From NCBI RefSeq assembly GCF_038050405.1, contig NZ_CP150900.1:2790001-2854000 (forward strand): 64,000 nucleotides of DNA, in the 5' to 3' direction. Within the stretch, counting starts at the first letter, position 1. Each line of letters opens with the position of its first letter. Under the pieces are notes generated by a model. It had not been told where the DNA came from. It worked only from the letters and a program-made list of their open reading frames with translations, and ran no database searches. Made by a program: the position numbers and the translations under genes. Below are positions 17,907-25,898 of the stretch, piece after piece. The DNA is from Paraburkholderia sp. IMGN_8. GTDB lineage: Bacteria; Pseudomonadota; Gammaproteobacteria; Burkholderiales; Burkholderiaceae.

Positions 17907-20318
17907 ATGAGTACGTACGACATGCTGGATCACGGACCGGCGCCGGGCAACGACGAGGACGCAGTCTTGCGGGACTTGTTGCGCATCATCGTCGATCAGA
18001 TCGGGTGGGTGATCGGCATTGCCGGCTGCGTCATCCTGGCCGCGGTGATTTATACCAGGATCGCGACGCCGATCTATTCCGCCGACGCACTGCTTCAGGT
18101 CGAAGCGCAGAACGCCAACGGCAACGCCACGCCGAGTCAGGCCATGCTTGCGCTCATGCCGTCGATCGGTGCGACGCACACCGAGGCGGAAATCGAAATC
18201 ATCAAGAGCCGCGCGGTGGTCGAACCAGTGGTCGAGCAATTCAAGCTGAACTTCAGCGTGGTGCCGAAGACCATGCCGGTGCTCGGCAAGATCTCCGCGC
18301 TCTTCGCGCATCCGGGCCGTCCGCTCGGCGCTGCGTTCGGCATGAGCTCCTATGCGTGGGGCGGCGAGCAATTCGAGGTCGATTCGATCACGGTGCCGAA
18401 GTCGCTCGAAGGAGTGCAGCTGATACTGCGCGTGCTCGACTACGGACGCTATGAACTGATCGACTCGTTCGGCGAACGGATCCTGACCGGCGTGGCCGGC
18501 CAGGAAGCGAGCGGCAACGACGTCACGTTGTTCGTCAAGACACTGGTGGCGCGTCCGGGCACCGAGTTCCACGTCACGCGCTTCAACCAGCTCGATGCGG
18601 TATCCACCCTCTCGTCCGGTCTGCAAGTGTCGGAGAAAGGCCGTGAAACCGGCGTCGTGCAACTGTCGTACATGGGCAAGGATCCGCACGCGATCACCGC
18701 GATCACCAACGCGGTGGCGGCATCGTATCTGAAGCAGCGCACCGAACGCGCGCAGGAAGAAGCGAGCCGCATGCTGAGCTTCCTGAACAGCGAATTGCCG
18801 CGTCTGCGTACCGAGGTCAAAAAGGCAGAAACCGCGCTGTCCGAATACCAGTCGCGTGTCGGTTCGTTCCAGCCGACCCAGGAAGCCGGGGTGTACCTCG
18901 CCGGCGGTCTGGACTACGAAAAGCAGATCGCGTCGCTGCGCATCATGCGTGCGCAACTGCTGCAGCGCTTCACCGCGGAGAGCCCGGAAGTGCAGCAGGT
19001 CGACGCGCAACTGGCAGCGATGACAAGCGAAAAGGCGCGCTTCGAACAGCACTTCACGACGCTGCCGAGTTCCGAGCGCAACGCCCTCGCCTTGCAGCGC
19101 GATGCGAAGGTTGCTGAAGAAATCTACGTGGCGCTGCTGAACAAAACCCAGGAGCTGTCGATCTCGCGTGCCGGCACGATCGGCAACGTGCATATCATCG
19201 ATCAGGCCTTGCTGCCGTCCCAGCCGGTGCGTCCGAAGGCGGCGCTGATCATTTCGGCGGGCACGGTGCTCGGCATCATCGCCGGCATTCTGTTCGCGTT
19301 CTGCCGGCGCACGTTCTTTACCGGCGTGTCCGATCCGGAGTTCGTCGAACGCCGCTTCCAGCTGCCGATCTTCGGTTCGATCACCTTCAGCCCGGAACAG
19401 GCGCGCAGCGACCGGCTGTTGAGTACCACGCGCGGCGCCGCCTTGCCCGCGCCGAGTTCGCGGCCGACCGAAGTGCCGGCCCTGTCCGCGACGCCATCCG
19501 GCATCGAGCGGTTGATCCGATCGCGCACGGCGGCGGCCAAGGGCGCGCGCGTGCCGGTCGGCACGCAAACCGTCATCCCGTCGGCCAGGACGCCGATGCG
19601 CTCGCTGCTGGTGAAGACGCATCCGTTCGATATGACGGTGGAAGGTTTGCGCGGACTGCGCGCCACGCTGCAATTCGGCCTGGTCGATGCGCCCAATCGG
19701 GTGGTGGCGATCACGAGCCCGGCGCCTTCGGACGGCAAGAGTTTCCTGTGCGCGAACCTCGCTGCGCTGATCGCCGAGTCCGGCAAGCGCGTGCTGCTGA
19801 TCGACGCCGATCTGCGGCGCGGCCGGCTCGCGCAATATTTCGGCCGCTCGCCCAACGGCGGCTTGACCGAACTGCTGACCGGCCAGGTCGATCTGGAAGT
19901 CGCGGCTCGCGCCACGGGCGTCGACGGCTTGCACTTCATCGCGGCGGGCGCTTATCCGCCGAACCCGTCCGAGATCCTGACGTCGTCGCGTTTCAGCGAA
20001 ATTCTTGCGCGCTTCGAGCAGGAGTTCGACTTGGTGATCGTCGATACGCCGCCACTGCTGGCGGTTGCCGATGCCGCGGTGGTCGCCAATATCGCCGGCT
20101 CGACGGTGCTGGTGATGCGTGCCGGCATGCACTCCGAGCACAACGTCACCGATGCGCTGAAGAAACTGCGGCGCGCGCGTGCCCGAGTGGTGGGCGGCGT
20201 GATGAATGCGGTGCCGTTGAAGAGCCGCAACAGGAACGGCACGTATGACTACGCGTATGCGTACACCTACTCCGCCGGCGATCCGATCAATCCTCAGGCT
20301 CCTCAAGCACCACGATAG
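17907..20318 (+). CDS. Polysaccharide co-polymerase / BY-tyrosine kinase (Wzc-like)
   Basis: The protein has 803 residues. A Wzz domain with two membrane helices (about residues 33-52 and 435-460) brackets a periplasmic coiled-coil region. The cytoplasmic kinase domain has Walker A (SPAPSDGKSF, Lys611), Walker A' (VLLIDADLRRG, Asp632) and Walker B (FDLVIVDTPP, about residue 711). The tail has five alternating tyrosines at 780-788 (YDYAYAYTY), the expected autophosphorylation cluster. It controls EPS chain length and export together with the Wza-like protein. A GGAG site precedes the ATG. It is the last gene of the unit and is followed by a strong terminator. Confidence 0.92.
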   Translation: MSTYDMLDHGPAPGNDEDAVLRDLLRIIVDQIGWVIGIAGCVILAAVIYTRIATPIYSADALLQVEAQNANGNATPSQAMLALMPSIGATHTEAEIEIIKSRAVVEPVVEQFKLNFSVVPKTMPVLGKISALFAHPGRPLGAAFGMSSYAWGGEQFEVDSITVPKSLEGVQLILRVLDYGRYELIDSFGERILTGVAGQEASGNDVTLFVKTLVARPGTEFHVTRFNQLDAVSTLSSGLQVSEKGRETGVVQLSYMGKDPHAITAITNAVAASYLKQRTERAQEEASRMLSFLNSELPRLRTEVKKAETALSEYQSRVGSFQPTQEAGVYLAGGLDYEKQIASLRIMRAQLLQRFTAESPEVQQVDAQLAAMTSEKARFEQHFTTLPSSERNALALQRDAKVAEEIYVALLNKTQELSISRAGTIGNVHIIDQALLPSQPVRPKAALIISAGTVLGIIAGILFAFCRRTFFTGVSDPEFVERRFQLPIFGSITFSPEQARSDRLLSTTRGAALPAPSSRPTEVPALSATPSGIERLIRSRTAAAKGARVPVGTQTVIPSARTPMRSLLVKTHPFDMTVEGLRGLRATLQFGLVDAPNRVVAITSPAPSDGKSFLCANLAALIAESGKRVLLIDADLRRGRLAQYFGRSPNGGLTELLTGQVDLEVAARATGVDGLHFIAAGAYPPNPSEILTSSRFSEILARFEQEFDLVIVDTPPLLAVADAAVVANIAGSTVLVMRAGMHSEHNVTDALKKLRRARARVVGGVMNAVPLKSRNRNGTYDYAYAYTYSAGDPINPQAPQAPR

Positions 20319-20342
20319 ATCGCACAGTTACTGTACTAACGA

Positions 20343-20377
20343 AAAGGGGCTGCGCCTGATCAAGGCGCAGCCCCTTT
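20343..20377. terminator. Bidirectional rho-independent terminator
   Basis: A perfect 15-bp stem with a 5-nt loop (GATCA) and GC-rich core GGGGCTGCGCC is flanked by A residues on the left and T residues on the right. It lies 24 bp after the Wzc-like gene and can also serve the convergent higA gene. Confidence 0.85.
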
Positions 20378-20453
20378 CGCATTGGCACATGGTTTACGTG
20401 GGCGGATCGGAAGCGAGGTCGATTTGAGATTGACGCGGCGGTATGCGCCGCTC

Positions 20454-20876
20454 TTACAGAAACGCGCTGACGTCGGTATGAAAACGCACGGCCAGTGCTT
20501 TCGCGACCTTCTTGCTGATCGCGCGGCGGCCCGCAAGAATATCGCTCACCACAGTGGGCGAGGCGATTCCGATCAGATCCTTTTGCTTGAGCCCATGCGT
20601 TTCCAGCAGATGCCGCAAGACCTCGCGCGGCTCCGCTTTCGGGATCGTCACGTTGTTTGCTTCCCAACTCTCGATCAGGTCGGTGACGATCGCGAACAGA
20701 TCGGCAAGCGGGTCTTCCTCGTTGCCGTTCAGGTGATCGGAGAGCTCGTTGGCCAGCCGGACCATCTTCTGATAATCCTGCTCGCTGCGAATGGGTGTGA
20801 GAGACAACTGGGTCTGCAGCGCAGCCCAGGTCTGAGCGATGTCGGGAAAAGCTCCCGGGAGGCGATCGGCATTCAT
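20454..20876 (-). CDS. higA: HigA-type antitoxin
   Basis: The protein has 140 residues and resembles E. coli HigA in length and layout: an N-terminal helical toxin-binding part (RSEQDYQKMVRLANELSDHL) and a C-terminal helix-turn-helix (GLKQKDLIGIASPTVVSDIL, about residues 93-112). ATG 20876 is preferred over a TTG at 20900 because GAGGAAG lies about 9 bp upstream and the ATG overlaps the toxin stop (ATGA). It should neutralise HigB and repress the operon. It sits between EPS blocks without an obvious link to them. Confidence 0.88.
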   Translation of the reverse strand: MNADRLPGAFPDIAQTWAALQTQLSLTPIRSEQDYQKMVRLANELSDHLNGNEEDPLADLFAIVTDLIESWEANNVTIPKAEPREVLRHLLETHGLKQKDLIGIASPTVVSDILAGRRAISKKVAKALAVRFHTDVSAFL

Positions 20877-21172
20877 GACTTTAAATTCTTCCTCGTCCAA
20901 AGGTCGTATTCCGCATGCGTCAATACATGACGAACGAATAACGACTGCCTGTTGTAGTGAATCGCCGCGACGATCCGGTAACGGTTGCCGCCCACATCGA
21001 ACACTGTGTATTGCGGCGGCACGTAGTCGACGCCGGCGAACGTCTGCTTCAGGTCGTTAAAGCCATACGCGAGGCAAGCCTGCGCCAGCGAGTACCACGT
21101 CAACAGCGCACTGCGCGCGCCCGGATGCCTCTTGATAAAGTCCAGCAACGCTTTCTTCGAAATGACCCGCAT
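20873..21172 (-). CDS. higB: HigB-type mRNA interferase toxin
   Basis: The protein has 99 residues, MRVISKKALLDFIKRHPGAR at the start, and ends with the HigB_toxin core (VFDVGGNRYRIVAAIHYNRQ, then VRHVLTHAEYD). The family is RelE-like and cleaves ribosome-bound mRNA. The toxin precedes the antitoxin, as is usual for hig loci. A GAGGAAAG site lies upstream; the ATG at 21172 gives normal spacing, with a second ATG at 21175. The operator should lie in the 259 bp upstream, where a large palindrome is found. Confidence 0.88.
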   Translation of the reverse strand: MRVISKKALLDFIKRHPGARSALLTWYSLAQACLAYGFNDLKQTFAGVDYVPPQYTVFDVGGNRYRIVAAIHYNRQSLFVRHVLTHAEYDLWTRKNLKS

Positions 21173-21314
21173 CATCTTTCCTCGCAACGACTCGCGCATC
21201 GAACATGCACGCTCTGCCTGCAAGGCTAAATGGAGTGGATCGGCACCGATAGCCGGCCGGATGGCATAGTCCGAACGACCAGCAGCGCTTTACTACGGTA
21301 CGACAGAAGCCATT

Positions 21315-21351
21315 TTATTCGCGTATTGCGAAGTTCGCAATACGCGAATAA
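21315..21351. promoter_or_regulatory. Perfect 37-bp palindrome with nested TTCGC/GCGAA half-sites
   Basis: Two 18-bp arms (TTATTCGCGTATTGCGAA and its exact complement) flank a single central G. Each arm contains TTCGC-N5-GCGAA, so four half-sites are arrayed symmetrically. There is no T-tract, which argues against a terminator. It lies 143 bp upstream of higB and 81 bp beyond the stop of the leftward glycosyltransferase. It looks like a tandem operator, with half-sites of the kind bound by IclR-type regulators, but no such regulator is nearby. Confidence 0.6.
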
Positions 21352-21431
21352 CAAGACAGTCAACTCCATTCCGGAGACGGCTCGCTAACAGCGCCGGCCA
21401 TCAAGGCGGACACGATCGAACTCATCTTGTG

Positions 21432-22646
21432 TCAACGCCCCCAGAGGTTTTCCCGCACCGCATCGCCGGGCCAGGCGAGCTCTTCGGCGGTGAATTCGTG
21501 TTCGATCCGCTCCATTGCGCCCCGTGGACGCTCGCCCGCCGCCGCGATCGTGCGCGTTACTTCACACATGAAAGCGCGCCGGAACACCGCCGCCGAAAAG
21601 CGTTCGGCATTCGCCCGGCACGCAGCCGGCGTGATCTGTTCTCGCTGGCGTTCGAAGCGATCGATCGCGTCGAGCATCGACACAACTGTTTGGCGTGCGA
21701 AATATACGCCGGTAGGATGCGCCTCGCCGACCGGCACCACCGTTTCGAGCGCCCCGCCCTTGCCGAACGCGATCACCGGCGTGCCGCACGCCTGCGCTTC
21801 GAGCGCGACGATGCCGAAGTCTTCTTCGGCGGCGAATACGAAAGCTCTCGCACGTTGCAGATGATCTCTGAGAACCGTGAACGGCTGATAACCGAGAATC
21901 GTCACATTCGGACCGGCCTTGGCGCGAATCGCCGCCATCTCCGGACCATCGCCGATCACGATCAGCTTGCGGTGCGGCGTCGCGGTAAAGGTTTCGACGA
22001 TCAGATCGATGCGCTTGTACGGCACCATCCGCGAGGCGGTCAGATAAAAGTCTTCCTTGTTCGTGCACATTTCGAACCGGTGCACGTCGACGGGCGGCGG
22101 AATCACAGCCGCATCGCGCCGGTAAGTTTTCATCATGCGGCGCGCGACAAACTGCGAATTGGCGATCAGCCGATCGACACCGTTCGCCGAATGCGAATCC
22201 CAGCCGCGCAGATAATGCAGCAGCGCGCGCGCGGCCCACGAGCGCAGCCCGTGCGTCAGTTTCGCTTCGCGCAGATACTGGTGTTGCAGATCCCACGCGT
22301 AGCGCATTGGCGAATGCACATAACTCACGTGCGTCTGATCGGGGCCAACCAGCACACCTTTGGCTACCGCATATGAGCTGGTGATGATGAGGTCGTAAGG
22401 CGATAGATCGAACTGTTCGATTGCAAGCGGCATCAGCGGCAGATACGCTCGATAGCGGCGCTGCGCAAACGGCAGACGCTGGATGAACGAGGTCGTGACG
22501 GGCTTGCCGCCGAGGGGTCTGCGATCTTCGAGGAAGTCAACGAGGCTGAAAAGATCGGCATCGGGAAAGCACTCGATGATCTGTTCGAGCACTTTCTCCG
22601 CCCCGCCGGGCGCGACGAGCCAGTCGTGCACGATCGCCACTTTCAT
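21432..22646 (-). CDS. GT4-family glycosyltransferase (WbaZ-like)
   Basis: The protein has 404 residues and starts MKVAIVHDWLVAPGGAEKVL, with a Gly-rich loop in the acceptor domain; a tandem ATG at 22649 is possible. The segment VSYVHSPMRYAWDL followed by FYLTASRMVPYKRIDLIVE and an E-x7-E block (EEDFGIVALEAQACG) is typical of mannosyltransferases of the WbaZ type. It should extend the EPS repeat unit. It faces away from the next glycosyltransferase across a 168-bp divergent gap. The mannose preference is only a family-level suggestion. Confidence 0.85.
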   Translation of the reverse strand: MKVAIVHDWLVAPGGAEKVLEQIIECFPDADLFSLVDFLEDRRPLGGKPVTTSFIQRLPFAQRRYRAYLPLMPLAIEQFDLSPYDLIITSSYAVAKGVLVGPDQTHVSYVHSPMRYAWDLQHQYLREAKLTHGLRSWAARALLHYLRGWDSHSANGVDRLIANSQFVARRMMKTYRRDAAVIPPPVDVHRFEMCTNKEDFYLTASRMVPYKRIDLIVETFTATPHRKLIVIGDGPEMAAIRAKAGPNVTILGYQPFTVLRDHLQRARAFVFAAEEDFGIVALEAQACGTPVIAFGKGGALETVVPVGEAHPTGVYFARQTVVSMLDAIDRFERQREQITPAACRANAERFSAAVFRRAFMCEVTRTIAAAGERPRGAMERIEHEFTAEELAWPGDAVRENLWGR

Positions 22647-22814
22647 CATCTTATTACCTATAGAAAAACAGCCCGTAGCCATAGGATCGAGTGTATGTGG
22701 CGCTTCGTCTGCTGTGCGTGCGCATGCCCACATTCGGGGCCTGACAGTCCGCGAATAATAAAGACTCGCCATTCGCCTCCTGCGAAGTGGCGCACTCAAT
22801 TACTTCGCCATCCT

Positions 22815-24098
22815 ATGCGCCCGACGATTGACGTCTCTCCACTTGCCCATTCGTTGCCGCTGGTTCGGCCAGCTTTGATCGATACGCCCGCTGCACCGTC
22901 GACACCCGTGACATCCGTGACACCTGCAACGCTCGCGCCCGCGATGCCGAGCGTGCTGTTCGTCGATCAGAGCGGCCAGCTCGGCGGTGCTGAATTCGCG
23001 CTGTTGCAACTGGCGGGAAGCTGCACCTCGCGCAGCCAGGTCGTGCTGCTCTCCGACGGCCCGTTTCGCGCGCGGCTCGAAGCGCTCGGCGCGCGTGTGG
23101 ATGTGCTGAACGATGCGCGCGTATCGGGCGTCGTGCGGCAAGGCTCCTGTTTGAACTGCCTGCGTGCCGTGCCAGGCATCCTGCGCCAGGTACGCGCAAT
23201 CGCCTCGCGGGCGCGCGACTTCGACGTGCTGTTTCTCAACACACAAAAGGCGCTGGTGCTCGGCGCGCTCGGCAAACCGCTGCATCGCAAACCGGTGATC
23301 TGGTATCAGCACGACATCCTGACGCGCGAGCACTTCGGGCGTGTGCAATTGGGCGTCGTCAAGTGGCTGGTGCGTTTCGCGGTCGATCAGGTCGTGGCGA
23401 ATTCGAAGGCGTCGGCGCAGTCGCTGGCGGCGCTGACGGGCGTCGCGGTCGATACGGTGCCCGTCATCTACAACGGCATCGACGCGGGCGCATTCAGCCG
23501 CGTCGCCGGCACGAACATGGCCGCGCTGCGCCGGCGCCTGGGCTTGCCTGAGCATGCCTGGGTCGCGGGTTTATTCGGCCGCCTCGCGCCATGGAAAGGT
23601 CAGCACATTGCCCTCGACGCGCTGGCGCGGCTGCCCGGCGTGCATCTGGTGCTGGTCGGCGCGCCGCTATTCGGCGAGGACGCGTACGCGCAGCGTCTCC
23701 ATCAGCAGGCCGAACAATTGGGCATAGCGGATCGCGTGCACTTCGCGGGCTTTCAGGACGACGTGCCCGCATGGATGAAAGCGATGGACGTCATTTTGCA
23801 CACCTCGACCGAACCCGAGCCGTTCGGCCGGGTGATCGTCGAAGGAATGGCGGCGGCGCGGCCGGTGATCGCCGCGGCCGCCGGCGGCGTGACCGAGATC
23901 GTGCGGCATCGTCACAACGGCTGGCTGGTGAAACCTGGCGACGTGGCCGCGTTAGCCGATGCGATCGAAGCGTTGCGCGCCGAGCCGGCACTCGCGCAGC
24001 GCCTCGCGGCGCAGGCGCTCGCCGATGCGCAAAACGAGTTTTCGGTGGATCAGTATTTGCAACGGATGACGCAGGCCATCGGGCAAGCCGCGCGCTGA
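22815..24098 (+). CDS. GT4-family glycosyltransferase
   Basis: The protein has 427 residues from ATG 22815; an internal ATG at 22944 (MPSVLFVDQSGQLGGAEF) is a serious alternative because the first 43 residues are low-complexity Pro/Thr/Val and no clear ribosome site precedes either. The core has the GQLGGAEFALL loop, VAGLFGRLAPWKGQHIALDAL, and an E-x7-E block (EPEPFGRVIVEGMAAARPV). It is a retaining GT-B enzyme of the EPS locus. It ends 48 bp before the convergent rpiA gene, marking the right border of the EPS region. Confidence 0.82.
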   Translation: MRPTIDVSPLAHSLPLVRPALIDTPAAPSTPVTSVTPATLAPAMPSVLFVDQSGQLGGAEFALLQLAGSCTSRSQVVLLSDGPFRARLEALGARVDVLNDARVSGVVRQGSCLNCLRAVPGILRQVRAIASRARDFDVLFLNTQKALVLGALGKPLHRKPVIWYQHDILTREHFGRVQLGVVKWLVRFAVDQVVANSKASAQSLAALTGVAVDTVPVIYNGIDAGAFSRVAGTNMAALRRRLGLPEHAWVAGLFGRLAPWKGQHIALDALARLPGVHLVLVGAPLFGEDAYAQRLHQQAEQLGIADRVHFAGFQDDVPAWMKAMDVILHTSTEPEPFGRVIVEGMAAARPVIAAAAGGVTEIVRHRHNGWLVKPGDVAALADAIEALRAEPALAQRLAAQALADAQNEFSVDQYLQRMTQAIGQAAR

Positions 24099-24120
24099 AA
24101 CAAGCTCGCGCGCGCGGCTG

Positions 24121-24149
24121 CTAAAAGGTCTGACTTAGACCTTGGTTAG
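24121..24149. terminator. Possible hairpin terminator between convergent genes
   Basis: CTAA-AAGGTCT (loop GACTT) AGACCTT-GG-TTAG forms an 11-bp stem with a small bulge between the glycosyltransferase and rpiA. It lacks a clear T-tract, so confidence is low. Confidence 0.35.
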
Positions 24150-24841
24150 CCCTTGCTGTACTCGATGGTCATGACGCCGGTATCGGTGCCGAGCAGGCAC
24201 AAATCCGCGCCGCGGCCGGCAAACAGACCCACCGTCACCACGCCCGGCCATGCATTGACGTGCATTTCCAGCGTGCGCGGGTCGCTGATCCGCAGACCTT
24301 TGACGTCGAGGATCTCGTTGCCGTTATCGGTGATGAACGGCACGCCTTCTTTCGTCACGCGTACCACCGGCACACCGCCGAGCGCCGTGACACGGCGGCC
24401 GATCGCGGTGCGCGCCATCGGCACGACTTCGATCGGCAGCGGGAAGTTGCCGAGCACGTCGACGCGTTTGCTTGCATCGGCGATGCAGACGAACACATCC
24501 GACACGGACGCGACGATTTTCTCGCGCGTCAGCGCCCCGCCGCCGCCCTTGATCATCGCGCCGCTGTGGTCGATCTCGTCGGCACCGTCCACGTACACCG
24601 GCAGCGAATCGATTTCGTTCAGGTCGAACACTTTGAAGCCGTGCGATTGCAGGCGCGCGGTGGTGGCGAGCGAGCTCGACACCGCACCGCGATAACGGGC
24701 CTTGCCGACAGCCAGCGCGTCGATGAAACAGTTCGCGGTGGAGCCGGTGCCGACACCGATCACCGCGCCTTCGGGCACGTTAGCGTTCACGTAGTCGGCG
24801 GCGGCCTGGCCGACCAGTTGCTTGAGTTCGTCTTGGGTCAT
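24146..24841 (-). CDS. rpiA: Ribose-5-phosphate isomerase A
   Basis: The protein has 231 residues, the usual RpiA length. Signature blocks are [17 protein letters not shown] (phosphate loop), [20 protein letters not shown] (catalytic Asp and Glu region) and [12 protein letters not shown]. The enzyme interconverts ribulose-5-P and ribose-5-P in the cytosolic pentose phosphate pathway. It stands alone, convergent with the last EPS glycosyltransferase and 129 bp after rlmB, from which it may receive read-through transcription. Confidence 0.96.
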   Translation of the reverse strand: MTQDELKQLVGQAAADYVNANVPEGAVIGVGTGSTANCFIDALAVGKARYRGAVSSSLATTARLQSHGFKVFDLNEIDSLPVYVDGADEIDHSGAMIKGGGGALTREKIVASVSDVFVCIADASKRVDVLGNFPLPIEVVPMARTAIGRRVTALGGVPVVRVTKEGVPFITDNGNEILDVKGLRISDPRTLEMHVNAWPGVVTVGLFAGRGADLCLLGTDTGVMTIEYSKG

Positions 24842-24918
24842 AGGAAATGCTGGCGAGCAGTAAAAACGACAAGTTTACCGGAGTGGCATGCGAACGCCGG
24901 ATGACAATGATTGAAGCT

Positions 24919-24964
24919 GGGGCGTCGAGCCTGCGGCATTGCGCCGAAGCCGGTTCGACGCCCC
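24919..24964 (-). terminator. Hairpin after rlmB
   Basis: A perfect 10-bp stem (GGGGCGTCGA with TCGACGCCCC) encloses a 26-nt loop just beyond the rlmB stop codon. It has only a weak T-rich flank on the minus strand, so it may be a terminator or an mRNA 3' stabiliser. Confidence 0.4.
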
Positions 24965-24970
24965 TTAAGC

Positions 24971-25714
24971 TTACTTCTTCACCGACCGCTGACGCACTGC
25001 TTCGAACAGACACACGCCGCTCGCCACCGACACGTTCAGGCTCTCGACCGTACCGGCCATCGGAATCTGCATGACGACGTCGCAGGTATCGCGCGTGAGG
25101 CGCCGCATGCCCTCGCCTTCGGCGCCCATCACCAGTGCGACCGGACCGTTGAGTTCCGTCTCATAGAGGCTCTTGCTCGCCTCGCCGGCCGTGCCGACCA
25201 CCCAGACGCCCGCATCTTTCAATTCGCGCAACGCGCGCGCCAGATTCGTCACCGTGATGTACGGGACGGTATCGGCCGCGCCGCTCGCCACCTTGGCTGC
25301 CGTCGCGTTCAAACCCACTGCGCGATCGCGCGGCGCGATCACCGCGTGCGCGCCGGCTGCATCGGCGACGCGCAGGCAGGCGCCGAGATTATGCGGATCG
25401 GTCACGCCGTCCAGCACGAGGATCAACGGCGAACCGTTGATGCCGTCGAGCAGTTCGGCAAGGTTCTGCGCGAGCGGCATGTCACCCGCGCGCGCGACCA
25501 CGCCTTGGTGCCGCTCGGTATGCGAGAGGCCCCACAGACGCGTTTCATCGGCTGCGATCAGGCGCACGCCGGCTTCCTTCGCCGCATGCAGGAATTCGGT
25601 CATGCGACGGTCTTTGCGCTTCGCGTCGTAATAAACCTCTTCGACCGTCGACGCGTCGTGCCGCATACGCGCGGTCACTGCGTGGAAACCGTATAGAACC
25701 TTGAGACGTGACAT
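24971..25714 (-). CDS. rlmB: 23S rRNA (guanosine-2'-O-)-methyltransferase RlmB
   Basis: The protein has 247 residues from ATG 25714 ([13 protein letters not shown]). An N-terminal SpoU substrate-binding domain is followed by the knotted SPOUT methyltransferase with motif 1 ([19 protein letters not shown]), motif 2 ([14 protein letters not shown]) and motif 3 ([15 protein letters not shown]). It methylates G2251 of 23S rRNA. It lies 184 bp downstream of rnr in the same direction, the common rnr-rlmB arrangement in proteobacteria. Confidence 0.95.
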   Translation of the reverse strand: MSRLKVLYGFHAVTARMRHDASTVEEVYYDAKRKDRRMTEFLHAAKEAGVRLIAADETRLWGLSHTERHQGVVARAGDMPLAQNLAELLDGINGSPLILVLDGVTDPHNLGACLRVADAAGAHAVIAPRDRAVGLNATAAKVASGAADTVPYITVTNLARALRELKDAGVWVVGTAGEASKSLYETELNGPVALVMGAEGEGMRRLTRDTCDVVMQIPMAGTVESLNVSVASGVCLFEAVRQRSVKK

Positions 25715-25898
25715 GACTGAAAAACCTTTGATTGAGCGCGCCTTCAACGCGCGCTGCTGTGATGAATACGAGCCTGGGTGCGACTTGAATACGATCTGAG
25801 TACGACCTGCGTACTAACTGGGTAAGACGAAATGCAGACCGCGCGCAACCGGTACGTGACGACGTACCCGATGCGCGCGGTTCAACCACCAGGCGACT

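Noticed and set aside
17892..20306. An 804-codon open frame on the minus strand opposite the Wzc-like gene
   Set aside because: The opposite strand has Walker motifs and a tyrosine tail. The shadow is rich in Arg, His and Gln and has no recognisable fold.
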